The notes: a model not told the origin generated them from the letters alone. Positions 26,578 through 35,557 are shown, counted from the stretch's first letter. The stretch is 64,000 nt of DNA from Alphaproteobacteria bacterium (GCA_025934695.1 JAICWS010000003.1:248001-312000), one strand, 5' to 3'. A program made the numbers and translations.

Positions 26578-28364
26578 CCGCAGCCTATCCCATCATCGAA
26601 CATGAATATGACGTCGTGGTCGTGGGCGCCGGCGGCGCCGGTTTGCGCGCGACCTTCGGCATGGCGCAGAAGGGGCTGAAGACGGCCTGCATCACGAAAG
26701 TGTTCCCCACGCGCAGCCATACTGTCGCGGCGCAGGGCGGGATTTCCGCCGCGCTCGGCAACAACGGCGAGGACGACTGGCGCTGGCACATGTATGACAC
26801 CGTCAAGGGCTCGGACTGGCTGGGCGACCAGGATGCGATTGAATACATGTGCCGCGAAGCCATTCCCGCCGTCATCGAGCTGGAACATTACGGCGTGCCT
26901 TTCAGCCGCACCGACGAGGGCAAGATCTACCAGCGCGCCTTCGGCGGCATGACGACGCACATGGGCAAGGGCACCGCGCGCCGCACCTGCGCCGCCGCCG
27001 ACCGCACCGGCCACGCCATCCTGCACACGCTGTACCAGCAATCGCTTAAGCACAAGGCTGAATTCTTCATTGAGTACTTCGCGCTCGACCTGATCATGGA
27101 CGATGAAGACGCCTGCCGCGGCGTCATGGCGCTCGACCTGTCGGACGGGAGCATCCACCGTTTCCGCGCGCACACTGTCGTTCTCGCCACCGGCGGCTAT
27201 GGCCGCGCTTATTTCTCCTGCACCTCGGCGCATACCTGCACGGGCGACGGCAACGCGATGATCCTGCGCGCGGGTTTGCCGCTGCAGGACATGGAATTTA
27301 TCCAGTTCCACCCGACCGGGATTTACAGCGCGGGCTGCCTGATCACCGAAGGCGCGCGCGGCGAAGGCGGATACCTGACCAATGCGCAGGGCGAGCGCTT
27401 CATGGAACGCTATGCCCCTTCCGCCAAGGATCTCGCCTCCCGCGACGTCGTCAGCCGCTCGATGACCATCGAGATCCGCGAGGGCCGCGGCGTGGGCGAG
27501 CACAAGGACCATATCTTCCTGCATCTCGAGCACCTCGACCCGGCGATCCTGCGCGAGCGCCTGCCCGGCATTTCCGAGACCGCGCGCATTTTCGCGAACG
27601 TCGATGTGACAAAAGAGCCGATCCCGGTGCTGCCGACTGTGCACTACAACATGGGCGGCATCCCGACGAACGTTCATACCGAAGTCGTGAACCCGGTTGC
27701 CGGCAACCCCGATAAAACCGTGCCGGGCCTAATGGCGGTGGGCGAAGCTGCCTGCGTGTCGGTGCATGGCGCGAACCGCCTCGGTTCCAACTCGCTGCTC
27801 GACCTCGTCGTCTTTGGCCGCGCTGCGGCGATGCAGGCCGAGAAGACCATCACCCCGGGCGCCGCGCACAAGCGTCTTCCCGCGAATGCGGGCGACAATG
27901 CGCTCGAGCGCCTCGACCGGCTGCGCAACGCCAAGGGCGGCACGCGCACCGCGCACCTGCGTTTGCAGATGCAAAAGACGATGCAGGAACATTGCGCCGT
28001 CTTCCGCACCGGCGACCTTTTGAAGCAGGGCGTCGACAAAATCCAGAAATGCATGTCGGGCCGCGCCGACCTGCAGGTCACCGACCGCTCGCTGGTCTGG
28101 AACTCCGACCTCGTCGAAACCATCGAGCTCGACAACCTGATGCTGCAGGCGCTGGCCTCCATCACCGCCGCCGAGAACCGCAAGGAAAGCCGCGGCGCCC
28201 ACGCCCGCGAGGACTTCAAGGACCGCGACGACAAAAACTGGATGAAGCACAGCGTCATCTATGTGAACGACAACGGCAAGGTGAACATCACCTACCGCCC
28301 CGTGCACATGAACACGCTGACCAACGACGTCGAGCCGATCCCGCCCAAGGCGCGGGTTTATTGA
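26574..28364 (+). CDS. sdhA: succinate dehydrogenase flavoprotein subunit
   Basis: The 596-residue product is full-length Sdh[22 protein letters not shown] for FAD binding, [18 protein letters not shown] with His49 for covalent FAD attachment, QFHPTGIY and [12 protein letters not shown] around the active site, and [12 protein letters not shown]. It oxidises succinate to fumarate in the TCA cycle and passes electrons to SdhB. Unusually, sdhB does not follow directly: about 1.6 kb with one co-directional small gene and two opposite genes stand between them. Confidence 0.97.
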   Translation: MTAAYPIIEHEYDVVVVGAGGAGLRATFGMAQKGLKTACITKVFPTRSHTVAAQGGISAALGNNGEDDWRWHMYDTVKGSDWLGDQDAIEYMCREAIPAVIELEHYGVPFSRTDEGKIYQRAFGGMTTHMGKGTARRTCAAADRTGHAILHTLYQQSLKHKAEFFIEYFALDLIMDDEDACRGVMALDLSDGSIHRFRAHTVVLATGGYGRAYFSCTSAHTCTGDGNAMILRAGLPLQDMEFIQFHPTGIYSAGCLITEGARGEGGYLTNAQGERFMERYAPSAKDLASRDVVSRSMTIEIREGRGVGEHKDHIFLHLEHLDPAILRERLPGISETARIFANVDVTKEPIPVLPTVHYNMGGIPTNVHTEVVNPVAGNPDKTVPGLMAVGEAACVSVHGANRLGSNSLLDLVVFGRAAAMQAEKTITPGAAHKRLPANAGDNALERLDRLRNAKGGTRTAHLRLQMQKTMQEHCAVFRTGDLLKQGVDKIQKCMSGRADLQVTDRSLVWNSDLVETIELDNLMLQALASITAAENRKESRGAHAREDFKDRDDKNWMKHSVIYVNDNGKVNITYRPVHMNTLTNDVEPIPPKARVY

Positions 28365-28368
28365 TTCG

Positions 28369-28791
28369 ATGCGCTCCGTCGCAATCGTCGCCATTATTCT
28401 TGCTTTCATTTCCTCCCCTGCGCATGCCGGAACGCCCGGCGGCAACGTGGAAAACCAATGCCGCACCCGAACAAAAAGCCATGTCGACGCCGTCACATGC
28501 GAAACCGACGAACTGCATCGTACCCAGCGCGTAATGACTGAGTTGTTCTCGGACGTTCGAAAAAAGACGCTATTGGAAGAAGCCGGCTCACAAGGCGAGG
28601 GTATCGCTTACGAGAAGCTGACCGCCGACCTCGATGCAGGCCAGGATGCCTTCATGAAATACATGGACGCAGAGTGCGCGTTTGAAGTCCACAGTTTTGG
28701 CAGCGGTACGTTTGGGGCGGATGCAGACGTCATATGCCGCATAGATCTGCTGACAGCGCGTATTTCCTTGCTGAAATCACTTGATCGATAG
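28369..28791 (+). CDS. secreted LprI-like (DUF1311-type) small protein
   Basis: The 140-residue product has a Sec signal peptide (MRSVAIVAIILAFISSPAHA, cleavage after AHA). The mature part has four or five Cys and the ending AECAFEVHSFGSGTFGADADVICRIDLLTARISLLKSL, which matches the pattern of LprI/DUF1311 domains: a Trp- or Phe-containing helix, EC, a glycine-rich loop, C, then LTxxR. Proteins of this group are periplasmic, and some inhibit lysozyme. It starts four bases after sdhA and has no promoter of its own in sight, so it should ride on the sdh message. Family assignment rests on motif memory only. Confidence 0.6.
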   Translation: MRSVAIVAIILAFISSPAHAGTPGGNVENQCRTRTKSHVDAVTCETDELHRTQRVMTELFSDVRKKTLLEEAGSQGEGIAYEKLTADLDAGQDAFMKYMDAECAFEVHSFGSGTFGADADVICRIDLLTARISLLKSLDR

Positions 28792-28810
28792 CTAAAAACA
28801 ACCAGCGGCT

Positions 28811-29407
28811 TTAGACGTATAAGCCGGCACGGCCCTTCAGCTTCAGCGGCCCTTTCACGCTGATCCTGTCGGTCAGCACCAGCGGCCCGACCTGTTTTTT
28901 CAGCTCTTCATCCGCCGCGCGCTTTTCTTCCTGCTTTTGCCGCGCGGCCCGCAGCATGTCGAGCCCCCGATAACATTGCTTGCCAAAGGCGTCGTTCCGG
29001 TTGGGTTCGCCCTCGGGGCCGGGTTCCGTATAGCACTCCGCCATCATCTGCGTGACCTCGATATGGTCGTCGCACACCAGGCCGCCGCGCGCGAGCAGCA
29101 GGTCGAGGGCCTCCTGGTGGTTGTTTTGCGACGCGGCATAGATGGCGTCGTGAAAGAAATAGCGCATGATGCCGGCGTTGATGATCTTGGCCATCGCCTC
29201 GGTATCGTTCGCCTCTGCGGCGCGGTAGAGCGCGCTTTTCTGGCTCTTGTCGCAGATGTTGACGCAGTCGGGATGTTTTTCCAGCAGTTCCAGGTGGCGC
29301 TGGCGGCCTTCGGGCGTCTTCATGCCCTTGACGCTGCGGCGCACGGCGCCTTCCGACGGCTTAGCCGTGCCATTGAAACGGTCCGCGATTTTTTTCAAAA
29401 TACTCAC
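28811..29407 (-). CDS. ankyrin-repeat-like protein
   Basis: The 198-residue product has two to three ankyrin-like units: NICDKSQKSALYRAAEANDTEAMAKIINAG, then FFHDAIYAASQNNHQEALDLLLARGG. These match the helix-turn-helix and ALxxAxxxN pattern loosely, with a charged helical tail (RAARQKQEEKRAADEELKK). No signal peptide is seen. The start is a GTG at 29407 with GGGAT before it. Ankyrin repeats bind other proteins; the partner is unknown. It lies on the minus strand between sdhA and sdhB. Confidence 0.6.
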   Translation of the reverse strand: MSILKKIADRFNGTAKPSEGAVRRSVKGMKTPEGRQRHLELLEKHPDCVNICDKSQKSALYRAAEANDTEAMAKIINAGIMRYFFHDAIYAASQNNHQEALDLLLARGGLVCDDHIEVTQMMAECYTEPGPEGEPNRNDAFGKQCYRGLDMLRAARQKQEEKRAADEELKKQVGPLVLTDRISVKGPLKLKGRAGLYV

Positions 29408-29419
29408 GCCATCATCCCA

Positions 29420-29447
29420 AACAAAAAGCCCGGTACTGCCGGGTCTT
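29420..29447 (-). terminator. rho-independent terminator
   Basis: Read on the reverse strand, CCCGG-CAGTA-CCGGG is followed by CTTTTTGTTT. It lies just after the 102-residue gene ending at 29457. A weaker T-rich run on the plus side (TCTTTTCTT) may allow it to work in both directions. Confidence 0.7.
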
Positions 29448-29456
29448 TTCTTATGA

Positions 29457-29765
29457 TCAGGGCGTCACGCGCTTGAGGCACTTCGCGTCGATACGCGTCG
29501 CGCCATGGGCGCCCACGCTGTATTCGCGGCTGGTGCCGCCGAACTGGCCGGCGATGGCGACAGAGTTGAAATCGCGCGCGGCGGCCGTGGCTTTACCGGC
29601 CTTGATCGCGTCGCGCAGGTCCCTGAAGCCATTGTTGATCACGTCGACATCGGGATTGGGCCCGAAGCAGCCGCCCGAGGTGACGGTCGTGCTGAAAACT
29701 TCCGCGCCGTCTTTCTTGAAGGTGACTTTGGAGAAGCTGGCCATGATGCCCATGGGTCGAGTCAT
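29457..29765 (-). CDS. small unknown protein
   Basis: The 102-residue product is not recognised. It starts at an ATG with AAGGA eight bases before it. The sequence has KVTFKKDGAEVFSTTVTSGG near the start and NSVAIAGQFGGTSREYSVGAHGATRIDAKCL near the end, suggesting a small strand-rich fold with two Cys. There is no signal peptide. It ends at a good terminator and stands as its own unit upstream of the ankyrin-like gene. Confidence 0.6.
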   Translation of the reverse strand: MTRPMGIMASFSKVTFKKDGAEVFSTTVTSGGCFGPNPDVDVINNGFRDLRDAIKAGKATAAARDFNSVAIAGQFGGTSREYSVGAHGATRIDAKCLKRVTP

Positions 29766-29993
29766 GATTGAAATCCTTTCGTGAAAACGAGATCGTTAAG
29801 AACGGCGCATCCTACGTTGGCGCGGCGCGTTATGTCAATCCAGAATTCGGCCTCTCCTCCCGAAGGGCGGATGAAACATACATCTATCTGATAATGCGAA
29901 CGAAAATTGGATAAACCGGCGCTTTCCGCCGTCCTGTTTTTGGACTAATCTGAAGCGGTCGGAACGGCACTTATAGATTTTTCAGGAAATACC
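29766..29993. other. divergent intergenic region upstream of sdhB
   Basis: About 230 bases must hold a promoter for sdhB, because the flanking gene is divergent. AT-rich stretches occur near 29880-29950, but I could not fix a -35/-10 pair. Confidence 0.4.
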
Positions 29994-30788
29994 ATGGTCC
30001 AGCTCACTCTTCCCAAGAACTCGAAAGTCAAAGAGGGCAAGAATCACGAAGCGCCGAAGGACGCGAAAAAGCCGCGCACCTTCCGCGTCTACCGCTGGAA
30101 CCCCGACGACAAGGAAAACCCGCGCATCGACAGTTACGAAGTCGATATCGCGAAGTCGGGTCCCATGGTGCTGGACGCGCTGATCTACATCAAGAACGAG
30201 ATCGACGCATCACTCACCTTCCGTCGTTCCTGCCGCGAAGGCGTTTGCGGTTCCTGCGCGATGAATATCAACGGCATGAACACGCTGGCCTGCACCCGGC
30301 ACGTCGACGATTATAAGGGCGACATCAAGATTTCGCCGTTGCCGCATATGCCGGTCATGAAGGACCTCGTCCCCGACCTGACGCATGTCTATGCGCAGTA
30401 CAATGCAATCGAGCCCTGGATGAAGACGGAATCGCCGGCGCCCAGCCGCGAGCACTTGCAGAGCGCGAAGGACGCGAACCTGCTCAACGGCGACGACGGC
30501 AAGGGCCCTGCTGCCTGCATCCTGTGCTTCTGCTGCTCGACCTCCTGCCCCAGCTACTGGTGGAACGGCGACCGCTTCCTCGGCCCCGCCATTTTGCTGC
30601 AGGCCTATCGCTGGATCGCTGACACGCGCGACGAGGCGACGGGCGAGCGGCTCGACCAGCTCGAAGATCCGTTCCGCCTTTATCGCTGCCACACCATCAT
30701 GAACTGCACGAACACCTGCCCGAAGGGTCTCAATCCGGCTAAGGCGATCGCGGAAATCAAAAAGCTGATGATCGAGCGGAAAGCGTAA
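29994..30788 (+). CDS. sdhB: succinate dehydrogenase iron-sulfur subunit
   Basis: The 264-residue product is SdhB. The [2Fe-2S] ligands are Cys80, Cys85, Cys88 and Cys100 in [16 protein letters not shown]...LAC. The C-terminal ferredoxin-like part has [16 protein letters not shown] and [20 protein letters not shown], giving the [4Fe-4S] and [3Fe-4S] ligands. An N-terminal extension of about 25 residues is lysine-rich. It carries electrons from SdhA to the quinone site. It is separated from sdhCDA and needs its own promoter. Confidence 0.96.
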   Translation: MVQLTLPKNSKVKEGKNHEAPKDAKKPRTFRVYRWNPDDKENPRIDSYEVDIAKSGPMVLDALIYIKNEIDASLTFRRSCREGVCGSCAMNINGMNTLACTRHVDDYKGDIKISPLPHMPVMKDLVPDLTHVYAQYNAIEPWMKTESPAPSREHLQSAKDANLLNGDDGKGPAACILCFCCSTSCPSYWWNGDRFLGPAILLQAYRWIADTRDEATGERLDQLEDPFRLYRCHTIMNCTNTCPKGLNPAKAIAEIKKLMIERKA

Positions 30789-30796
30789 CTTCATTG

Positions 30797-30889
30797 TCAT
30801 TTCCGAGCGTAGCGAGGAATCTTTCCCCGTCACCGCAAGACCGTATTCCACTGCGTGGGGAAGATCCCTCACTGCGTTCGGGATGACAT
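30797..30889. repeat. imperfect palindromic repeat (GTCATTTCCGAGCG family)
   Basis: TGTCATTTCCGAGCGTAGCG and GAATCTTTCCCC on the left pair imperfectly with GGGGAAGATCCCTC and TGCGTTCGGGATGACA on the right. A related element is at 35468-35542. It lies between convergent genes. Confidence 0.75.
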
Positions 30890-30892
30890 TGT

Positions 30893-31615
30893 TTATTTTT
30901 TCGGCGCGGGCAGCGGCTTCTTAGTAATTTCCTTGGGCAGCACGACCTCTTCCAGCCGCGCGATGCGCTGGGACATCTGCTCCATACGCGCGCCCATTTC
31001 ATTGAAGGCGGCCATGATCGTCGCCTGTTCAGCCGAGAGCGTAATGCCCGCGCGGATGCCGAGGTCGGCGGCCGAGCATATTTCCGCGCCGATGAGGTCC
31101 TGCGGCCTGGGCCCGAAGCTCATGCGGCCGTCGCGCACGAGAATGCCGTAAACAATCGCGTGCGTCATCATCATCGCGGCGCTGCCGTCCTCGACCGGCG
31201 CGGGTACGCCCGCTTTCATCAATGTCGTAAGAATGGCGCGCGCCTCGTTGTTGGTGCGCGGATAAAAGGCGAGGGTGCGGCGCCGACAGTCTTCGTCCTT
31301 CAGGCGCGCATTTTCATCCAGCGGGGCCTCGGGCACGAAAAACTGCCTGAAATCGTCGACCGTGCAGTTGAGAATTTGTTCATTCGGCGGCGATTCCACG
31401 ACCATGATCGTCTTGTCGAGGTCGAGATAAATGCCGCCACGCAGCGCCAGATCCAGCTTGCTCGGCATCTCGGGCCGGTAATAGGGATAACCCATACCAA
31501 CCAGTTGGTCGGCGATGAATTGCGCTTCGGGCAGCGTCTTGGGCCGAAACATCAGCCGCTGCTTCGCGTCCTTGCAGAATTCCGGCGTGATGTGCAGGCT
31601 TTGCCCGGACTGCAT
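30893..31615 (-). CDS. unknown protein with two copies of a tandem-family domain and a coiled coil
   Basis: The 240-residue product is the third of three neighbouring paralogues. It has two units of the shared domain: ITPEFCKDAKQRLMFRPKTLPEAQFIADQL near the start, and CRRRTLAFYPRTNNEARAILTTLMKAG in the middle. A helical segment, MAAFNEMGARMEQMSQRIARLEEVV, forms a likely C-terminal coiled coil, followed by a Lys/Pro tail. The start at 31615 is set by the TGAC-ATG junction with the upstream gene's stop; the longer open frame overlaps that gene. Function unknown. No signal peptide or membrane segment. Confidence 0.65.
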   Translation of the reverse strand: MQSGQSLHITPEFCKDAKQRLMFRPKTLPEAQFIADQLVGMGYPYYRPEMPSKLDLALRGGIYLDLDKTIMVVESPPNEQILNCTVDDFRQFFVPEAPLDENARLKDEDCRRRTLAFYPRTNNEARAILTTLMKAGVPAPVEDGSAAMMMTHAIVYGILVRDGRMSFGPRPQDLIGAEICSAADLGIRAGITLSAEQATIMAAFNEMGARMEQMSQRIARLEEVVLPKEITKKPLPAPKK

Positions 31616-31616
31616 G

Positions 31617-32045
31617 TCAGCCCCCGCTTCCTGGCGCGGGCGGCTTGCGCACGCCCGGCTTGGTGTCGCAGACGTCGGGATGAATCTCGGCATAGAGGCC
31701 GTCGACCTTTTCCGACAGCGCGTCGACTTTCGCCGAAAGCCTGTTGAAGAGATCGACCATGAGGCGCTGGTCCGGCGGTATATAATCCGGCATCGCCTGT
31801 TCGGTCCGGCAATAGGTATAAGGGGTATTGTCGCCATCGCCGCGCTGATAGATGTTGCCCTCTATCAGGACGAGACCATAGGTGATGCACTCGGCGATGT
31901 AACGGGGCGTTCTGAAGCCGTCGGCCCAGGCGAATCCCAGATCGAGCAGCCGTTCCTGCAGCGCCTGGCACTCATCCTCCGAGCGCGGCCGGAAGATCAG
32001 TTTCTGGCCCATCGCCGTTTCAAGGTTGACCGGGCCGTCATTCAT
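31617..32045 (-). CDS. unknown protein of the same tandem family (middle copy)
   Basis: The 142-residue product has one domain unit, GQKLIFRPRSEDECQALQER followed by LLDLGFAWADG, then YIPPDQRLMVDLFNRLSAKVDALSEKVDGL, a coiled-coil stretch like that of its neighbours, and a Pro-rich tail (KPPAPGSGG). Its ATG overlaps the stop of the first copy (ATGA), and its stop is one base before the start of the third, so the three are translated as a block. Not recognised beyond the paralogy. Confidence 0.65.
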   Translation of the reverse strand: MNDGPVNLETAMGQKLIFRPRSEDECQALQERLLDLGFAWADGFRTPRYIAECITYGLVLIEGNIYQRGDGDNTPYTYCRTEQAMPDYIPPDQRLMVDLFNRLSAKVDALSEKVDGLYAEIHPDVCDTKPGVRKPPAPGSGG

Positions 32046-32479
32046 AGCTTGTGCTTCAGCGCGGGCTTGGTGTCCTCGACCGTCGGGAACAGCGTCCCGT
32101 GCATTTCGCCGACTTTTGATTCAAGCTCGGCCACGCGCGAGGAGAGCGCATCGATTTTTTCCGCCATCTTGTTGAACTGCTCCAGCAAAAAGGCGCGGTC
32201 GGGCGGGATGTATTTTTTATCGAATTGCGATGAATCGCAGACAACATCGCCGGGCTTGCGCTCGGGATTGTAGTAGAGCGCGCCGTTGTCGACGAGCATG
32301 CCCTTGTCGACGCATTCGCGGGCGAAATTGCCGACGGGTTCGCCGCTGACCCAGCGGATGCTGAATTCCGACAGGCGTTCCTGGATGAAGATCGCCTCGT
32401 CCATCGTCTTAGGATAAAAGATGAGGCGATGGCGGCGGCAGTATTCGGGTGTCAGCGTCGACTGATTAAACAGTGCCAT
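32042..32479 (-). CDS. unknown protein of the same tandem family (first copy)
   Basis: The 145-residue product starts the three-gene run. It has LTPEYCRRHRLIFYPKTMDEAIFIQERL, then a conserved IRWVSGEPVGNFARECVDKGMLV, YIPPDRAFLLEQFNKMAEKIDALSSRVAELESKVGEM, and a short tail. The middle part is a coiled coil of about 30 residues with Leu/Ile/Val at heptad positions. AAGGT stands five bases before the ATG. The domain pattern (basic-aromatic RLIFYPKT, then a helix with a conserved Gln/Glu-Arg-Leu) is shared by all three genes. Confidence 0.65.
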   Translation of the reverse strand: MALFNQSTLTPEYCRRHRLIFYPKTMDEAIFIQERLSEFSIRWVSGEPVGNFARECVDKGMLVDNGALYYNPERKPGDVVCDSSQFDKKYIPPDRAFLLEQFNKMAEKIDALSSRVAELESKVGEMHGTLFPTVEDTKPALKHKL

Positions 32480-32650
32480 GGGTGACCTTTATTACGCGAA
32501 ACAGCATTATAGAAACCACAGCTTCCGTCTTATGTCAATACGCCGCCGTCTGAAGCCCTAAATAACTGAAACTTATCGCCTTCCCAGCCCACCCCGTTGC
32601 CATACCCCCCGCTTTTATCCTATACATAAGGCAATCAAGGAGCATCAACC

Positions 32651-33523
32651 ATGGCACAGGCGAGCGCGACTCTCGGTCACGATCATGGCGACGACGTCGT
32701 AGCGCAGCACCGCAAGAACGTCGAGGCGTCGAAGGCCCTGATCCTGTCCCGGCTGGGCGGGCTGAAGCCAAAGATCGCGATCATCCTGGGTTCGGGCTTG
32801 GGCGCGCTCGGCGACAAGCTGCACAGCCCCGTGCGCATCGCCTATAAGGACCTGCCCGGCTTTCCCATTCCGACCATCGTGGGCCACTCGGGCGAGCTGA
32901 TCGCCGGGAAGCTGAACGGTGTCGATGTGATCGCGCTGAAAGGCCGCAAGCATTTCTATGAAACGAGCGACCCTTATCCCTTGAAAACCATGATCCGCGC
33001 CATGAAGGCGGTCGGCGTCGAGGTGCTGTTCGTTTCCAACGCTGCGGGCAGTTTGCGCGCCGACATCAAGGTCAGCGAGCTCATGGCGATCACCGATCAT
33101 ATCAACTGGATGGGCATGAACCCGCTGGTGGGCGCAAACGACGATGATTTCGGCCCGCGCTTTCCGCCCATGACGGATGCCTGGGACCCGGCCCTGCGCG
33201 CGAAGCTGAAAGAAGCCGCGAAGAAAACCAATGTGCCGCTGCACGAAGGCGTCTACATCGCCTTCCGCGGGCCCATGTTCGAAACGCCGGCCGAGATCCG
33301 CATGGCGATTACGCTGGGCGCGCAGGCGGTCGGCATGTCGAGCGTGCCGGACTGCGTTATTGCGCGACATTGCGGGCTCAAAGTGGTCGGCTGCTCGCTC
33401 ATCACCAATATGGGCGCTGGCCTGTCGGATGAAAAACTGAGCCACGCCCATACGCTCGAAAACGCCGCGCGCGGTGCCGCCAATTTTGAAAAGCTCGTGA
33501 CGGAGTTCGTGAAACTCATATGA
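32651..33523 (+). CDS. purine nucleoside phosphorylase
   Basis: The 290-residue product matches trimeric purine nucleoside phosphorylase (PNP-I of the mammalian type): IAIILGSGLGALGDKL, VGHSGELIAGKLNG, GRKHFYETSDPYPL, FVSNAAGSLR, and YIAFRGPMFETPAEIRM with GAQAVGMSSVPDCVIARHCGLKVVG and NMGAGLSDEKLSH. It splits purine nucleosides with phosphate to give free base and ribose-1-phosphate in salvage. Its stop overlaps the start of the first amidase gene (ATGA). The N-terminal 25 residues are an extension with His and Asp. Confidence 0.9.
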   Translation: MAQASATLGHDHGDDVVAQHRKNVEASKALILSRLGGLKPKIAIILGSGLGALGDKLHSPVRIAYKDLPGFPIPTIVGHSGELIAGKLNGVDVIALKGRKHFYETSDPYPLKTMIRAMKAVGVEVLFVSNAAGSLRADIKVSELMAITDHINWMGMNPLVGANDDDFGPRFPPMTDAWDPALRAKLKEAAKKTNVPLHEGVYIAFRGPMFETPAEIRMAITLGAQAVGMSSVPDCVIARHCGLKVVGCSLITNMGAGLSDEKLSHAHTLENAARGAANFEKLVTEFVKLI

Positions 33524-34263
33524 GATGCTACGACAGGCCCAGCCCGAATTTTGACGAACGCAAGGACGGCGCGAAGCCGGAACTGATCGTCGTCCATTAC
33601 ACGGCGATGGCTTCCGCGCAGGCAGCGCTCGACCGGCTGACCGACCCCGCCGCCAGGGTCAGCGCCCATTACCTGATCGACGAAAAGGGCAACATCTACC
33701 AGATGGTTGACGAGGACAAGCGCGCCTGGCACGCCGGCATCTCGTCCTGGGACGGCAAGGACGACGTGAATTCGCGCTCGATCGGCATCGAGATTTCGAA
33801 CCGCAATGGCGACCCCTATACAAAGGAGCAGCAGTTCTCGCTGGCGCTTCTGTGCAAGGACATCATGTTCCGCCACGGCATCAGGCCCGAGAATATCATC
33901 GGCCATTCCGATGTCGCGCCCGACCGCAAGCAGGATCCGGGCCAGCATTTCCCGTGGGAAAAACTGTCGCGCCACGGCATCGGCGTTTACCCGAAGCCCA
34001 GTGCCGCCGACAGGTTCAACGCCGCCGCCGACGCCGATAGCCCGGAAAAACTCAAAGAACTGCTGAGCGCCGCCGGTTATGGCGTCGACGCTTTCGGCAA
34101 GGATATGCCAACGCTGAAGGAGCTGGTCACCGCCTTCCAGCGGCACTATGAACAGGACGCGTTCAAAGACTCCGCGAAAACGACCGGCATCGCGACGGAA
34201 GACACGGTCGCCATGCTGCGCGCCCTCAAACGCCTGCGGCAGCCGCCGCCTCCGGCATGCTGA
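33520..34263 (+). CDS. N-acetylmuramoyl-L-alanine amidase (amidase_2), copy 1
   Basis: The 247-residue product is a zinc amidase of the AmiD/AmpD type: LIVVHYTAMASAQAALDRL with the first zinc His, RAWHAGISSWDGKDDVNSRSIGIEI, and IIGHSDVAPDRKQDPGQHF with the second His and the Asp. It cuts the amide bond between N-acetylmuramic acid and the stem peptide. No signal peptide is visible, so a cytoplasmic AmpD-like recycling role, acting on anhydro-muropeptides, is more likely than a lytic role in the wall. It has a C-terminal helical part (DEALKELLS-like) of about 70 residues. It is followed directly by a paralogue. Confidence 0.88.
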   Translation: MRCYDRPSPNFDERKDGAKPELIVVHYTAMASAQAALDRLTDPAARVSAHYLIDEKGNIYQMVDEDKRAWHAGISSWDGKDDVNSRSIGIEISNRNGDPYTKEQQFSLALLCKDIMFRHGIRPENIIGHSDVAPDRKQDPGQHFPWEKLSRHGIGVYPKPSAADRFNAAADADSPEKLKELLSAAGYGVDAFGKDMPTLKELVTAFQRHYEQDAFKDSAKTTGIATEDTVAMLRALKRLRQPPPPAC

Positions 34264-34991
34264 TTTCCGAGGCGCCATCGCCGAATTTCAATGAACGCGC
34301 CGACGGCAAAAAACCGTCGATCCTGATCTTGCATTACACCGACACGCAGACGACCTTCGACGCGCTGAAAATCCTGCAGAGCGCCGAACGTAAAGTGAGC
34401 TCGCATTATCTCGTCGGCGACGACGGTCAGGTTCTGCGCCTGGTGCCGGAAGAAATGCGCGCCTGGCATGCTGGCAAGTCGTGGTGGGAAGGGGCGGAGG
34501 ACATCAATTCGCTGTCCATCGGCATCGAGATACAAAATCCTGGGCATAGCTTCGGCTACGTGCCGTTTCCCGACGTGCAGATGAACGCCGTGGTCGAGCT
34601 GACCCGCGAGATCGTGAAGCGCCATAAGATATTGCCTTACCATGTACTCGGCCATTCCGACGTCGCGCCGGGGCGCAAACAGGATCCCGGCTATCTGTTT
34701 CCGTGGAAGCGCCTGGCGGAAGCGGGCGTGGGATTGTGGCCGGATGTGACGGAAACGATCGAGCTCGAGGCGCAGGAGATCCACGGCAAGGACGATGAAG
34801 TGCGCTCGCTCCTGTCGCGCTATGGCTATGACCCGCGAGTTGACTTCAAAACCCTCATCGACGCGTTCCAGCAGCATTTCGAGCCGGAAGTCTTCCACGA
34901 AGAGCGCGCGGGCGAAGTCACGATTCACACCGTGCGGCGGCTTATGGCGCTCGTGAAGCAGCGCCTCGCCCTGCGGCCGAAGATCGTGTAA
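34257..34991 (+). CDS. N-acetylmuramoyl-L-alanine amidase (amidase_2), copy 2
   Basis: The 244-residue product is a tandem paralogue of the previous gene, overlapping it by seven bases. The same motifs occur: ILILHYTDTQTTFDAL, RAWHAGKSWWEGAEDINSLSIGIEI, and VLGHSDVAPGRKQDPGYLF, plus a helical C-terminal domain. Both copies lack an export signal. Differences in the loops around the active site may give different substrate preference, for example for peptide length. This is the last gene before the RNase P RNA. Confidence 0.88.
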   Translation: MLISEAPSPNFNERADGKKPSILILHYTDTQTTFDALKILQSAERKVSSHYLVGDDGQVLRLVPEEMRAWHAGKSWWEGAEDINSLSIGIEIQNPGHSFGYVPFPDVQMNAVVELTREIVKRHKILPYHVLGHSDVAPGRKQDPGYLFPWKRLAEAGVGLWPDVTETIELEAQEIHGKDDEVRSLLSRYGYDPRVDFKTLIDAFQQHFEPEVFHEERAGEVTIHTVRRLMALVKQRLALRPKIV

Positions 34992-35068
34992 CTGGCTGAA
35001 ATTGCGTCTTGTTTTATTTTCCCATAAATCATTTGCCCTGCGTCCCGTATCGGGATATTCTCGCCCCC

Positions 35069-35446
35069 GAAACCAGAGGGCCGGGTAATCGCGGCGCCGC
35101 GAGGCGTCGAGGAAAGTCCGGGCTCCATGAAAATACGGTGCCGGATAACGTCCGGCGGGGGCGACCCCAGGGATAGTGCCACAGAAAACATACCGCCTCC
35201 GCAAGGAGGTAAGGGTGAAAAGGTGCGGTAAGAGCGCACCGCGTTTCTGGCAACAGAAACGGCAGGGAAAACCCCACCGGGAGCAAGGCCAAATAGGGAA
35301 GGCAACGTATCTTCGGGTACACGGCGCATTTTCTCGCCGGCCTTCCGGGTAGGCTGCACGAGCCGTCAAGCAATTGCCGGCCCAGATGAATGATTGCCTC
35401 GCCCGCAAGGGCGGACAGAACCCGGCTTACAGGCCCTCTGGTTTGA
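35069..35446 (+). ncRNA. rnpB: RNase P RNA, class A
   Basis: The sequence has the P1 helix at both ends (AACCAGAGGGCC near 35071 pairing with GGCCCTCTGGTTT near 35432-35444). Within it are the conserved core segments GAGGAAAGTCCGGGCTCC, AGGGTGAAAAGGTGCGGTAAGAGCGCACCG, and AACCCGGCTTACAGGCCC near the 3' end, together with the GCAAGGCCAAATAGGG region. This is the catalytic RNA that matures tRNA 5' ends. The boundaries are set by the P1 helix and may be a few bases off. Confidence 0.95.
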
Positions 35447-35467
35447 CGGCGCATTTAATTCGCGCCG

Positions 35468-35542
35468 TCATCCTGAGCGGTAGCGAAGGATCTCTCTTGT
35501 TTCACGAAAGGGAGATTCTTCGCTGCGCTCAGAATGACAATG
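35468..35542. repeat. imperfect palindromic repeat (GTCATCCTGAGCGGTAGCG family)
   Basis: CGTCATCCTGAGCGGTAGCG and AGGATCTCTC on the left pair imperfectly with GAGATTCTTCGCTGCGCTCA and GAATGACA on the right. The element lies between rnpB and the J-domain gene, so the RNA 3' flank or the mRNA leader contains a hairpin. Confidence 0.75.
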
Positions 35543-35557
35543 AAAAGGAGAAGCGAC

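Noticed and set aside
30893-32479. Prophage remnant
   Set aside because: The three paralogues have a phage-like feel, but no capsid, tail, portal, terminase, integrase or lysis gene is near.
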